DNA of 64,000 nt, taken from assembly GCA_029263195.1 (NCBI GenBank), contig JAJCXX010000003.1, positions 50,325 through 114,324 on the forward strand, read 5' to 3'. This DNA comes from Acidimicrobiales bacterium (GTDB taxonomy: Bacteria; Actinomycetota; Acidimicrobiia; Acidimicrobiales; Aldehydirespiratoraceae). The notes below the pieces were generated by a model, which worked only from the letters and a program-made list of their open reading frames with translations, did not search any database and was not told where the DNA came from. Both the position numbers and the translations under genes were made by a program. Below, piece after piece: positions 25,969 through 34,342 of the stretch (positions are counted from its first letter, which is position 1; every line of letters begins with the position of its first letter).

Positions 25969-26784
25969 TCAGCCCCAGCGGATCGTGAACGGTAGAGCGA
26001 GGGTTTCTCCTGGCTGCAGCACCAGACAATCGGGATGATTGAAGGCGTTGGCTGGCCCGGTCTGAGGTTCCACACAGATCGCGTAGGGGGTCTCGTCGTA
26101 GACGACCCAGGTGTCGGTTGCTGATTCGAGGGTGACCGCCAGGTCGTCTCCCCAGGAGATGGACGGGTTGGAGGACACGCCCACGAAGCAGTCGTCCCAG
26201 GGGCCCGGAGGCACGGACACGTGGTCACCGGTCGGGATACCGTCGGAATCGCGCAGCCACATGCGCCGTGGCTCGAAGGTGAGAGCGGCCGACGCCGACC
26301 CGATGTGCTTGCGGAACACCGGATGCCATCCGACGACGGCCGGCATCGCTTGATGTCCGGCGGTCACCGAGATGGTGATCGTGAGGGAATCGGAATGCAG
26401 TTCGGCGTGTGTTCGTGCCACACCGCCGAAGGGCCACGGATCGGAGAGATCGAGTCGTAGTGTCCCGGGTGCTTCTTCGGTCCATTCGTTGGTCAGACCG
26501 GTGCCGTGAATGGAGTGAGGCGGGAGGTTGATCGGCATCTGGTGTGACCGGCCGTCGAACTCGAAAATGCCACGGTCGACACGACCGACCCAGGGCACCA
26601 TCGGGTAGCAGCCCCACATAAGGGTCGAGTCGATCTCGCCGGTGTCGGCAACGAGAAGTTCGTTCCCGCCGACCCGTATCGACCTCAGACGGGCCCCGAA
26701 ATGGTCGATCAAGACGACCGCATTGGCCGACTCGAGAGTGGTCCGGCCCGGCCCGGCGTGATTGGGATCGAATTGCTCGGTCAC
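25969..26784 (-). CDS. Aldose 1-epimerase family protein
   Basis: 271 residues resembling GalM-type mutarotases: LRSIRVGGNELLVAD, YPMVPWVGRVDRGIFEFDGRSHQMPINLPPHSIHGTGLTNEWTEE and VVGWHPVFRKHIGSA. The two histidines in HSIHG and the Glu near the C-terminus (ICVEPQTGPANAFN) fit the catalytic set. It interconverts sugar anomers. It is divergently arranged from the Gfo/Idh oxidoreductase 59 nt away, which suggests a shared sugar role. Confidence 0.83.
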   Translation of the reverse strand: MTEQFDPNHAGPGRTTLESANAVVLIDHFGARLRSIRVGGNELLVADTGEIDSTLMWGCYPMVPWVGRVDRGIFEFDGRSHQMPINLPPHSIHGTGLTNEWTEEAPGTLRLDLSDPWPFGGVARTHAELHSDSLTITISVTAGHQAMPAVVGWHPVFRKHIGSASAALTFEPRRMWLRDSDGIPTGDHVSVPPGPWDDCFVGVSSNPSISWGDDLAVTLESATDTWVVYDETPYAICVEPQTGPANAFNHPDCLVLQPGETLALPFTIRWG

Positions 26785-26843
26785 CTGAAAACACCCATGC
26801 CAATGGTCTAGCTTCCAGAGATCCGAGCGAGAGGGACGACAAA

Positions 26844-27827
26844 GTGGACAAGTTGCGGTGGGGGGTGCTGTCGACGGCGAAGATCGCCCGTGAGCATGTG
26901 GTCCCGGGAATCCGAAGCGCGACGAATGCCGAGTTGGTGGCGATCGCCTCTCGCGACCCTGCCTTGGCTCGATCGGTGGCGGACGACTTGGGAATTCCCA
27001 AGGCCCATGGCAGCTACGACGACCTGATCAACGACCCGACGGTCGATGCCATCTACATACCTCTGCCGAACCATCTTCACCTGGAATGGACCGAACGGGC
27101 TGCTGCTGCCGGCAAGCATGTGTTGTGTGAGAAGCCTCTAGGCCTCGATGCCGGAGAGGCGAGGCGCATGGTCGAAACCTGCGAGTCGGCCGGGGTCGTA
27201 CTCCTCGAGGCATTCATGTATCGGTTCCACCCGCAGTGGGTGGCGGTCCGTGAGATCGTCGAGTCGGGCGGTATCGGCGAACTGTTGTCGATCCAGTCGT
27301 GGTTCTCGTACTACAACGACGATCCCGACAACATTCGCAACGTTGCCGAATGGGGTGGTGGGGCGCTGATGGACATCGGTTGCTACTGCATCCATCTCTC
27401 ACGGACGCTCTTCGGACGTGAACCCGAGGGGGCGTCGGGTCTGATGAAGCGTGATCCCGATAGTGGGGTCGACATCCTCACGTCGGCGACCCTCGACTTT
27501 GGTGTCGGCACCGCTGGGTTCACAGTCGCCACACGAGTGGAGCCCGACCAACGGATTCACATCTTCGGGTCGCGGGGCCGTATCGACATCGAGATTCCCT
27601 TCAATACCCCGGCCGACCATGAGCCGCGAGTGATGCTCACGACGGGTCGGGGCTCACCCATTTCGCCGCAGGTTGAGACGATTCCTGTGGCTGCCGCCGA
27701 CCAATACGGCCTCGAGGTCGAGGCCATTGGTCGCGCGGTGCTCGATGGTCAGCCGCTTGTTGGAACAGGCGCCGACAGCGTTGCCAACATGGCGGTTATC
27801 GATGCCTTGGTGGCCGCTGCCGGTTAG
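26844..27827 (+). CDS. Gfo/Idh/MocA family oxidoreductase
   Basis: 327 residues: Rossmann N-domain (LRWGVLSTAKIAREHVVPGIRSATNAELVAIASRD), the family motif VDAIYIPLPNHLHLEWTERAAAAGKHVLCEKPLGLDAGEA with the catalytic EKP lysine, and the C-domain EAFMYRFHPQWV and GGGALMDIGCYCIHLSRTLFG. It oxidises or reduces a sugar or sugar-like substrate with NAD(P). GTG start with GAGGGA upstream. The stop overlaps the opposite-strand 1054-residue gene by 4 nt. Confidence 0.9.
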   Translation: MDKLRWGVLSTAKIAREHVVPGIRSATNAELVAIASRDPALARSVADDLGIPKAHGSYDDLINDPTVDAIYIPLPNHLHLEWTERAAAAGKHVLCEKPLGLDAGEARRMVETCESAGVVLLEAFMYRFHPQWVAVREIVESGGIGELLSIQSWFSYYNDDPDNIRNVAEWGGGALMDIGCYCIHLSRTLFGREPEGASGLMKRDPDSGVDILTSATLDFGVGTAGFTVATRVEPDQRIHIFGSRGRIDIEIPFNTPADHEPRVMLTTGRGSPISPQVETIPVAAADQYGLEVEAIGRAVLDGQPLVGTGADSVANMAVIDALVAAAG

Positions 27828-30800
27828 CAGGGCCCGGCCTGGAATTTGCCCATGAACGTGACCATTTCCTGACTTGAAGTCTGGACTTGGCGAGCGATTG
27901 TGCGGCCCAGCCCGTCGACCCGGGGCTGCCACCGCTCGCGGGGCTGGAAGGTCTCCGTGCGAACCGATCCGGTTGTTCTGATGGCACCCATGTCGATCTC
28001 GAGAACCCGCTCAGCGCATTTCTTGACGCCGTTTTCGCATTTCCACATCTCGACCCAGGTCATCTTCACGTGCTTCACCTGGAACCCGAACTCGGCGATC
28101 ATTTCCACGTGGTTGTTTGCGATCCATTCGCCCCACTTGTCGACGAGCGCCGCTGAGGTCGCGGCCAGACCTTCGAGGACCACAACCGGCACCTGCGGGA
28201 GCGACGTCGGGATGTCGATGCCGAGAGCGTCCTCATCGCCGGCGAGCACCGTTGCTCCCGAGGCGGCAGCGCCAACGGCATCGCCCACTGTGCGGGTGGT
28301 GAGCCCCTTGACGGCTCCGGCCACGTTGATCGCTGACGATGCGCCGGCGAACACGTCTCGCCACCACCGCAGTTCGCCGGCGATACGTCTCGCCTCCTGG
28401 GGGCCGGAGGAACTCGGACGAACAGTGACCCACCAGTTGACTTTCACGTCCTTTTCGAACGAGTCGAGAACCCGTCGTTCGACGTTGTCGTCGGGGTAGC
28501 AGGCTCCGTCGGAGTCCTCGGCCAGACCGATCGGTCCGCCCCATCGTGTCGGTGAGCCGGTGCTGAGTCCGAGGCACTCGTCGAGCATGCGTTTCAGTTC
28601 GTCGGCCCTGTCTTCGGCGTCGTCGGCTTCCTTGTCGAGACGGTCGGCTTCCTCCCGGGCATCCTTGGCCTTCTGTTCAGCGGCGTCGCGCGCCTCGTCG
28701 GCCTCGCGCTTGGCATCGTTGGCCGTCTCCTCGGCGTCTTGTGCCTCTTCGAGGGCCTTGGCCCGAGCGGCCTGATCGGCCTCCCATGCTTCTCGACGGG
28801 CAGCGCGTGCTCCTTCGGCGTCGAGTGCCTCCCAATCGCTCTCGGTCTGTTCGGCCGACTCTTGGGACGGGTCGGACTGGTATTGGTCCCATGCCTCACC
28901 GGCGGCTTCACGACGTAGCCGGAGGTCCGTGCCGGTGATTCGTTCGCCGGTTTCGGAGTCCTCTATCCACGACTCTTCCTCGCTAGGCGGCGGTGCGTCG
29001 CGATTTCGTTCGGCCTTCTGACGAGCGTCCTTGGCGTCGTTGGCAGTGCCGTCGGCATCGTCAGCGTCGGAGCCGGCGTCGTCGGCCTCGGATTCGGCAT
29101 CTTCGGCGCTGGTCTCGGCGTCGTCGGCCGAAGAGCGTTTGGACTCGGCGTCGGCCTTGGCTTCTTCGTACTTGCGGCGAAGACGATCGCACGGCCCCTC
29201 TGTCGCGGCGCCCGTCGTGGTTGCGACGGGCGATCCCGTCGTGGTCGACTTGGTGGTTGTGGTCGTCTCGGTGGTGCCATCGTCGTTGCGGGTGCGGCTG
29301 AAGAAGTATCCACCGACAATGAGAGCCAAGCCGCCGAGCAGTGCGGTGAGTCCCCATGGGAAGCCGCCGTCGTCGCTGGACTCGGGACGAGTCGTGGAGT
29401 CGTCCTTGGTTGTGGAGCCCTTCGACGTGGACTCATCGATGGTGGATGTTGGTGCGGTCGTGGAGGGGGCACTGGTTGATGACGATGGTGCGACCTCAGT
29501 GGGGGCGAGGTCGTCGAGTGCGGTCATGAACTCCGACATTCCCGAACCTGCCGACACGGCGTAGGAGCAGGACAGCTCACCCGGATTGAATCTGTACTCT
29601 CCGCCGGAACCTTCGAGAGCGAAGTTCTCGGTGAAATTGTCGCCGCCTCCGCTGGTCGTCATCATGAAGTCGGGTCCGGAGTAGGTGATCTTCCCCCAGG
29701 TGACCTGACCCGATGTGAACTGATAAAGGGCAACATCCATCACATCGGGGGTGCTGCCTTCAAACACGTAAGCCTCGAACAGAGCCGACCAGTCGGCGCC
29801 GCATGCAGATGCCTCGTCGGATCCCTCCGCGTAGGTCGAGGCGGTCATGTTGAGCTGGATCGGGAACGGCCCGTGCTCGATATTCGGGAATGGGTTTCCA
29901 ACCAAGACCCGCGGGAGAGGCGGCATCAACGCCGGGAAGGTCGGGTAGGTCGTGGCGAATGTATTGCCGGCCTGGTAGCCCCCGCTGGCCGGTGTTTTGA
30001 ACGCAAAGGACCGGTAGCCGATATCGCGTCCAAACTCGCCCGAGGGCGTGAAGGCAATGAATCCGTTGTTGAAGACCAGCGCGGTGGTGTTGGTGGTGGT
30101 CGACTGGAAGCTAGAACCGTTGTTGCTCAACGCGTCGACATACCAGTTGCTGCCGGTGCATCGAACGACAATTGCATCAGAGGTATCGGTGAACAGGTCG
30201 TATGGGGCGAAGCTAGGGGCCACCCAGGAAGGGCTACCCGCCCTCAGGAACGCCCGGCCGAACTCGTAGATGTACATCGAGTTCCTGCAGGGAGCGCCAT
30301 CGCCGTAACTACCGGCGGTATGGGCACCCCAGATCGTGATGCCCCCGCCGAATGGAACGGATCCGGGGTTCATCGGCCGGGCGACCGTCACATGGGTGCC
30401 CAGCGCCTCTTGGGGTTCGTCGCTCGCCACATCGATACCGAGTCCGGTGATCAGATCATCGACAGAATCAGCGATCGTGCCGCCAAACGTCGGAACCTGG
30501 GACTTTTCGTAGACCAGCCAGTAGTCCCCCCACAGTTGGTTGGCGGTACCGGGGTCGCCGTCGGCTGGAGTGACCCTGACCAGGGTCGGTGACTCGGCGT
30601 TTCGTTCCCCGTTCTCCGTGGTGATGTCGTCGGTTCCATCGAAGTCGAGGTCGGTCGAGATTGCGAAGGGCTGCGGGTTGATGATCGCCTCGAACTCGTC
30701 GACGATCGAGATGTCGCCGGTTTCGTCGACCACCTCGGCTCCGAACGGTGAGATGGGCTGGCGGGGTGGCACCCCGGTGATGAGAGGACTGTCTCCGCTC

Positions 30801-30988
30801 ACCAATGAGCGCAATACGTCCTCGAGGCCGGCTCCCTCGAACAGGGGAGCCCCCTTGCCGGTCGCGACCCCGGCGGTCGGCAAGGCCGCGTTGCGTACGT
30901 CTGCGGTTGCTGGTCCGACGGCCAGCGCGGCCGACGCGGCCAAGGCTGTGATCAGGACCGCGATGATGATGAGCCGACGACGCATCAC
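27824..30988 (-). CDS. 1054-residue exported membrane protein with long coiled coil, unknown
   Basis: N-terminal signal (RRRLIIIAVLITALAASAALA). Residues ~30-490 form an external region rich in aromatic and Gly residues with few charges. A Ser/Thr linker (~500-540) precedes a transmembrane helix (PWGLTALLGGLALIVGGYFFS, ~543-563) and a Thr run. Residues ~600-810 are extremely charged Ala/Glu/Asp/Lys/Arg heptad sequence (AKADAESKRSSADDAETSAEDAESEADDA ... KDAREEADRLDKEADDAEDRADEL), a predicted long coiled coil. The last ~230 residues form a separate, hydrophobic-patched domain with KCENGVKKC. No family is recognised. If the first segment is cleaved, the coiled coil lies in the cytoplasm. Confidence 0.72.
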   Translation of the reverse strand: MMRRRLIIIAVLITALAASAALAVGPATADVRNAALPTAGVATGKGAPLFEGAGLEDVLRSLVSGDSPLITGVPPRQPISPFGAEVVDETGDISIVDEFEAIINPQPFAISTDLDFDGTDDITTENGERNAESPTLVRVTPADGDPGTANQLWGDYWLVYEKSQVPTFGGTIADSVDDLITGLGIDVASDEPQEALGTHVTVARPMNPGSVPFGGGITIWGAHTAGSYGDGAPCRNSMYIYEFGRAFLRAGSPSWVAPSFAPYDLFTDTSDAIVVRCTGSNWYVDALSNNGSSFQSTTTNTTALVFNNGFIAFTPSGEFGRDIGYRSFAFKTPASGGYQAGNTFATTYPTFPALMPPLPRVLVGNPFPNIEHGPFPIQLNMTASTYAEGSDEASACGADWSALFEAYVFEGSTPDVMDVALYQFTSGQVTWGKITYSGPDFMMTTSGGGDNFTENFALEGSGGEYRFNPGELSCSYAVSAGSGMSEFMTALDDLAPTEVAPSSSTSAPSTTAPTSTIDESTSKGSTTKDDSTTRPESSDDGGFPWGLTALLGGLALIVGGYFFSRTRNDDGTTETTTTTKSTTTGSPVATTTGAATEGPCDRLRRKYEEAKADAESKRSSADDAETSAEDAESEADDAGSDADDADGTANDAKDARQKAERNRDAPPPSEEESWIEDSETGERITGTDLRLRREAAGEAWDQYQSDPSQESAEQTESDWEALDAEGARAARREAWEADQAARAKALEEAQDAEETANDAKREADEARDAAEQKAKDAREEADRLDKEADDAEDRADELKRMLDECLGLSTGSPTRWGGPIGLAEDSDGACYPDDNVERRVLDSFEKDVKVNWWVTVRPSSSGPQEARRIAGELRWWRDVFAGASSAINVAGAVKGLTTRTVGDAVGAAASGATVLAGDEDALGIDIPTSLPQVPVVVLEGLAATSAALVDKWGEWIANNHVEMIAEFGFQVKHVKMTWVEMWKCENGVKKCAERVLEIDMGAIRTTGSVRTETFQPRERWQPRVDGLGRTIARQVQTSSQEMVTFMGKFQAGPC

Positions 30989-31110
30989 TACCCCCTTCAG
31001 TTGCGATGTGCGGCACCATTGTTGTCGATCGTTCGATGCTTTGCCCGTGGAACGGCAACAGTCGTCGGAATGGGTCAGAATGCAGGTGCTTGCTCAATCG
31101 GGGAGAATTC

Positions 31111-31719
31111 ATGGATCGCACGATCGCTGGCCGGGTGATGATGGCGGCCGGTGCTGTCCTTGCGGTCGTCGGACTGGTGGGATTGGTGACCGGCGGTGAC
31201 GACGAGACCAATGTCGCGCCGGCCGCGACCACAACGGTTGGTCCGACCACCACCACGACAACCGTCCAGGCCACTACCACCACTGTTGTGGCCGAGACGA
31301 CCACCGAGGCGCCCACCACATCCACGACCACTACGTCGACGACGACCACGACCTTGGCTCCGGAAACTGTCGAGGGCTTCCTGGCGGTGTTCAACGAAGC
31401 GTTCGATACTGGCGATGTGGATGTGCTGGCCGATCGACTCAGCGAGGCGACCATCGAGCGGTACGGAATCGATCAGTGCACCACCCACCTGATGGGCATA
31501 TTGCCCCAGCCCCAGGGACTATCGCTGCGTAGAACCGTTGGAGTCGGACCGTGGGACTACGTGACCGACGACGTCACCACCTCACTTGGTGACGTCACCG
31601 CTCTTGAGGTGGATCGTGTCGTCAACGGCGAGACGATCATCCAGGAACTCCATTGGCAACTCGCCGACGGGTTCTACACCTGGTTCACCGACTGCGGCGA
31701 ACCCCCGATCATCGACTAG
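31111..31719 (+). CDS. Exported protein with Thr-rich linker and small C-terminal domain
   Basis: The real start is the ATG at 31111 with GGGGAG five nt upstream; the track ORF's first 35 codons are spurious. The 202-residue product has an N-terminal helix (MMAAGAVLAVVGLVGLVTGG), a ~55-residue almost pure Thr linker (TTTTTTVQATTTTVV...), and a ~100-residue domain (VEGFLAVFNEAFDTGDVDVLADRLSEATIERYGIDQC) whose pattern recalls NTF2/SnoaL-like folds with one Cys pair. Function unknown. Such Thr stalks usually hold a domain off the membrane. Confidence 0.7.
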   Translation: MDRTIAGRVMMAAGAVLAVVGLVGLVTGGDDETNVAPAATTTVGPTTTTTTVQATTTTVVAETTTEAPTTSTTTTSTTTTTLAPETVEGFLAVFNEAFDTGDVDVLADRLSEATIERYGIDQCTTHLMGILPQPQGLSLRRTVGVGPWDYVTDDVTTSLGDVTALEVDRVVNGETIIQELHWQLADGFYTWFTDCGEPPIID

Positions 31720-32636
31720 TTGGAGACTCCCGACAGCCAGGAGATCAGGTCGGTGACCACCTCGTCGCGGTTGATCTCGTTGAGCATTTCGTGCCGGCCA
31801 TCGGGATAGAGATTTGCGGTGACGCGCTCGACACCCAGAACCGCGAAGTTGGTGGCCAGAGCGCTCACGCTCTCACCGAATCCGCCCACCGGATCCTGCA
31901 TTCCCGACATCACGAGCACGGGCACGTTCTTTGGAATCTTCGCCTCGGCCTCGTCGTCCCAGGCGTCGACCATTCCGCGGAGCATGTCGGCGACGAATCC
32001 GTTCGACAATGGAGTCCCGCACCATGGATCGTCGATGTAGTTGCGGACCTCGTCGGTGTCGCAGCTCAACCATTCGAATCCGTTGGTGTTGTCGCTGGTG
32101 AACGGTTCGTTGAAACCCGCGAACATGGCGGCGAAGAGATCGCTCGGAGCGTCGGGATCGGCGTCGGCCATGGAGTCGAGCAACGGAAGGAGTTCGTCGG
32201 ATCCTTCGAGGCCGCGTGAACTCCCACTGAGAATCACACCGGAGAGGTCGTTGCCCCAGCGTTCGATGTATCCCTGGGCCACGAACGAGCCCATGCTGTG
32301 ACCGAACAGCACGATCTCGGACTCGGGATGGTCGGTACGAATGCGGTCACTCACGACGGAGGCATCGTCGAGCATGGCGGCCCACCCGCCAGGGCGAGCG
32401 ATTCCGTGCTCTCCGTGCCGGTCGGCGGTGCGACCGTGTCCCCGATGGTCGTGGGCATAGACCCCGAACCCGGCTTCGGTGAGCGCTATGGCCGCTCGGG
32501 CGTAGCGCTCGAGGTGTTCGCTGGCTCCGTGCATCATCTGCACGATCAGTGTGGGCTCGGTGTCGGGCAACCAACTGGTGGCTTCGAATAGCACGCCGTC
32601 GCGGCCAGTCAGTGTGAGGTCGGTGCGATTTGCCAT
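31716..32636 (-). CDS. Alpha/beta hydrolase, monoacylglycerol-lipase-like
   Basis: 306 residues of the Hydrolase_4 (serine aminopeptidase S33-type) group: IVQMMHGASEHLERYARAAIALTEAGFGVYAHDHRGHGRTADRHGEHG, nucleophile elbow LFGHSMGSFVAQGY, the acid near VLVMSGMQDPVGGFG, and the catalytic His in YPDGRHEMLNEINRDEV. Full triad visible. Likely hydrolyses monoacylglycerols or lysolipids. Its upstream region contains three 17-nt direct repeats. The 3' end overlaps the convergent gene by 4 nt. Confidence 0.9.
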   Translation of the reverse strand: MANRTDLTLTGRDGVLFEATSWLPDTEPTLIVQMMHGASEHLERYARAAIALTEAGFGVYAHDHRGHGRTADRHGEHGIARPGGWAAMLDDASVVSDRIRTDHPESEIVLFGHSMGSFVAQGYIERWGNDLSGVILSGSSRGLEGSDELLPLLDSMADADPDAPSDLFAAMFAGFNEPFTSDNTNGFEWLSCDTDEVRNYIDDPWCGTPLSNGFVADMLRGMVDAWDDEAEAKIPKNVPVLVMSGMQDPVGGFGESVSALATNFAVLGVERVTANLYPDGRHEMLNEINRDEVVTDLISWLSGVSN

Positions 32637-32672
32637 CAGCGTTCCCTTCGTGGAACTCGTTGTTGTGTCTGA

Positions 32673-32723
32673 ACTGTCTTGGTAAGTGGACTGTTTTGGT
32701 AAGTGGACTGTTTTGGTAAGTGG
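32673..32723. repeat. Three tandem 17-bp direct repeats upstream of the lipase gene
   Basis: The unit ACTGTTTTGGTAAGTGG is repeated three times without spacers; the first copy differs only by actgtCttgg. The array ends 37 nt before the hydrolase start on the minus strand (reading CCACTTACCAAAACAGT), an operator-like position. Too few and too short for CRISPR; no ORF uses it. Confidence 0.9.
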
Positions 32724-32743
32724 ACTATGGAGCCAAATCGCCT

Positions 32744-32832
32744 AATTCCCCTCCCCCCATCCGAAATCAGTGTCGGTGGGCTACAAGGATTGTGGCTCAG
32801 GACCACTGATTTCGGATGGGGGGAGGGGGATT
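32744..32832. repeat. 29-bp inverted repeat spanning the yqeC stop codon
   Basis: The left arm AATTCCCCTCCCCCCATCC... (32744-32772) and the right arm (32804-32832) are reverse complements over 29 nt with a single T/C difference. The 31-nt loop includes a further short stem, CTACAA-GGA-TTGTGG. The right arm encodes the last residues of the YqeC-like protein (LPPSEISG) and the stop lies in the loop. No U-tract follows on either strand, so it is not a standard terminator. Confidence 0.9.
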
Positions 32833-33530
32833 GAGATGGCGATGGCTTCGATGTTTCTGGTGGCGAGTTCGGCGAGAAGTTGATGGGCCAGCTCATCGTC
32901 GGGTGAGACCTTTGTGACTACCACCACGAATCGTGCTGAATCGGGGACGTTCTTTCGACTGCCTCGGGGGCTGGTCAGGGCTCGGGCGGCCAGTTGGGGT
33001 GTGAGTCTCTCCCACGGGGAGCATTCGGCGGCGGCGGCCAAACGAAGAGGTCGGAAGCATCGATCATGAATGACTCTTCCGAGGGCGTCGGCGCCGATCA
33101 CCGCGATGGTGGTGGTGGTGAGCGACGGGATCGGTGGTTCGAACACTTTTGGGGCCTTGAAGGGGCGGCGGCGCGCTCCGTCGGCCTCCACCACGACATG
33201 GTCGGCCAGTCCGAACCAGCGGTCGACAAGGTCGGGGGACACGCCTACGGCTTTGTGTTCGAAGACGCTTCCCCACGCCTGCACCAGTTGGTGGGTGTCG
33301 AGAGCGTCGGTGAGATCGCCGTCGGATGGTTCGATCAGAACCGGACTGTCGCCTCGTTGCTCGCGGCCCATCTTGGTGGTGGTGGTGATGATTCTACGAC
33401 CGGTGAGTTGCCCCGAAATGGCAAAAAGCAGAGTCGTCTTGCCGCCGCCGCCCACCAACGAGATCAACTCGTGGTCGCCCAGGTCGAGGTGGGCCGCCAC
33501 CGTCGACAGTTCGATGGCTTCGGTGCTCAT
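32781..33530 (-). CDS. yqeC: Selenium-dependent molybdenum hydroxylase accessory protein YqeC
   Basis: A 249-residue P-loop protein: LISLVGGGGKTTLLFAISGQL (Walker A, residues ~24-40), TTTTKMGREQ, and HVVVEADGARRRPFKAP, the characteristic YqeC pattern. YqeC is known by comparative genomics as one of the proteins that accompany selenium-dependent molybdenum hydroxylases, probably in maturation of the labile selenium cofactor. It overlaps yqeB upstream by 4 nt. Its C-terminal codons form one arm of the 29-bp inverted repeat, so the last ~10 residues may be a recent alteration. Confidence 0.88.
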   Translation of the reverse strand: MSTEAIELSTVAAHLDLGDHELISLVGGGGKTTLLFAISGQLTGRRIITTTTKMGREQRGDSPVLIEPSDGDLTDALDTHQLVQAWGSVFEHKAVGVSPDLVDRWFGLADHVVVEADGARRRPFKAPKVFEPPIPSLTTTTIAVIGADALGRVIHDRCFRPLRLAAAAECSPWERLTPQLAARALTSPRGSRKNVPDSARFVVVVTKVSPDDELAHQLLAELATRNIEAIAISIPLPPSEISGPEPQSL

Positions 33531-34342
33531 TCGCTGCTTCCCGACGTGAGGTCGGAGCCGAGCCGGCTGAGCACCGCTTCAACCACACCGCCACCCACTG
33601 CCAATGCCTTGTCGGAAATTTCGTGACACGCTGAAGCGTCGGGCCGGGGGTCCACATCGCCGATCTTTACTCCAACACCGACCGTTGCCGCGCTCGTGAT
33701 CAAGCCGCGAATGGCACCATCGAACGGGGCCGATACCGCGACGCCGCCGATTGATCCGAGTCGGTCTCCCTCCGTGACGACGTCTCCAATGGAGCACTCC
33801 CACTCTGCTCGGCCCTCGACCGGTGCTCTCAGCACACGTTCAGATCCGCGACCGCCGATGATGCCCGGTGTGCCGGTGTTGACAGCCGGTGAGCCTTCCC
33901 AGATCACACGGCCCAAGTGATGGCCGCGCTTGGTTTCAACCGCGGCATGACAATCGATACCGGCCGTGAATCCGGGACCGAGACCGATCACTGTCTCGGC
34001 GTCGTCGATGGTGGTGTCGATGTTCACTTTCGCGAGTCGTGCATCCACCACGACCGATGCGTCGATCGGCGGTAGTCCTGGCGAGACGACCACTGGTATG
34101 ACTCCGGCAAGCGCGGTCGCGATCAGTTCGTCGAGGTTGTCGATACGTCTTCCGACCAGTCCTTCGATCGTTACTGATTCATCGAGGACCGCTGAGGACA
34201 ACGCGACGGTTCGGCGGACGGTCAGGGGCTCGGCGAGTTCGCACACGACCACCGGAAATCCAGCCCGATTGAGACGCCAGGCAACCCCCGTCGCGAGATC
34301 ACCACCGCCTCGAATAACGACGGGATGCCGGCCGAACATCAT
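33527..34342 (-). CDS. yqeB: Selenium-dependent molybdenum hydroxylase accessory protein YqeB (EF2563 family)
   Basis: 271 residues starting VVIRGGGDLATGVAWRLNRAGFPVVVCELAEPLTVRRTVALSSAV, the hallmark of the YqeB/EF2563 family, followed by VIGLGPGFTAGIDCHAAVETKRGHHLGRVIWEGSPAVNTGTPG. The family co-occurs with SelD and Mo hydroxylases and is thought to help insert or mobilise the selenium-containing ligand. Its ATG shares a nucleotide with the xdhC stop (TGATG), and it overlaps yqeC by 4 nt, giving a tightly coupled xdhC-yqeB-yqeC trio. Confidence 0.9.
   Translation of the reverse strand: MMFGRHPVVIRGGGDLATGVAWRLNRAGFPVVVCELAEPLTVRRTVALSSAVLDESVTIEGLVGRRIDNLDELIATALAGVIPVVVSPGLPPIDASVVVDARLAKVNIDTTIDDAETVIGLGPGFTAGIDCHAAVETKRGHHLGRVIWEGSPAVNTGTPGIIGGRGSERVLRAPVEGRAEWECSIGDVVTEGDRLGSIGGVAVSAPFDGAIRGLITSAATVGVGVKIGDVDPRPDASACHEISDKALAVGGGVVEAVLSRLGSDLTSGSSE

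Noticed and set aside
32673-32723. CRISPR array
   Set aside because: Units are 17 nt, directly abutting without spacers, only three copies, and no cas genes are nearby.
32744-32832. Intrinsic terminator of the yqeC operon
   Set aside because: The stem is long and GC-rich, but neither strand has a U-tract after it, and one arm is coding sequence.
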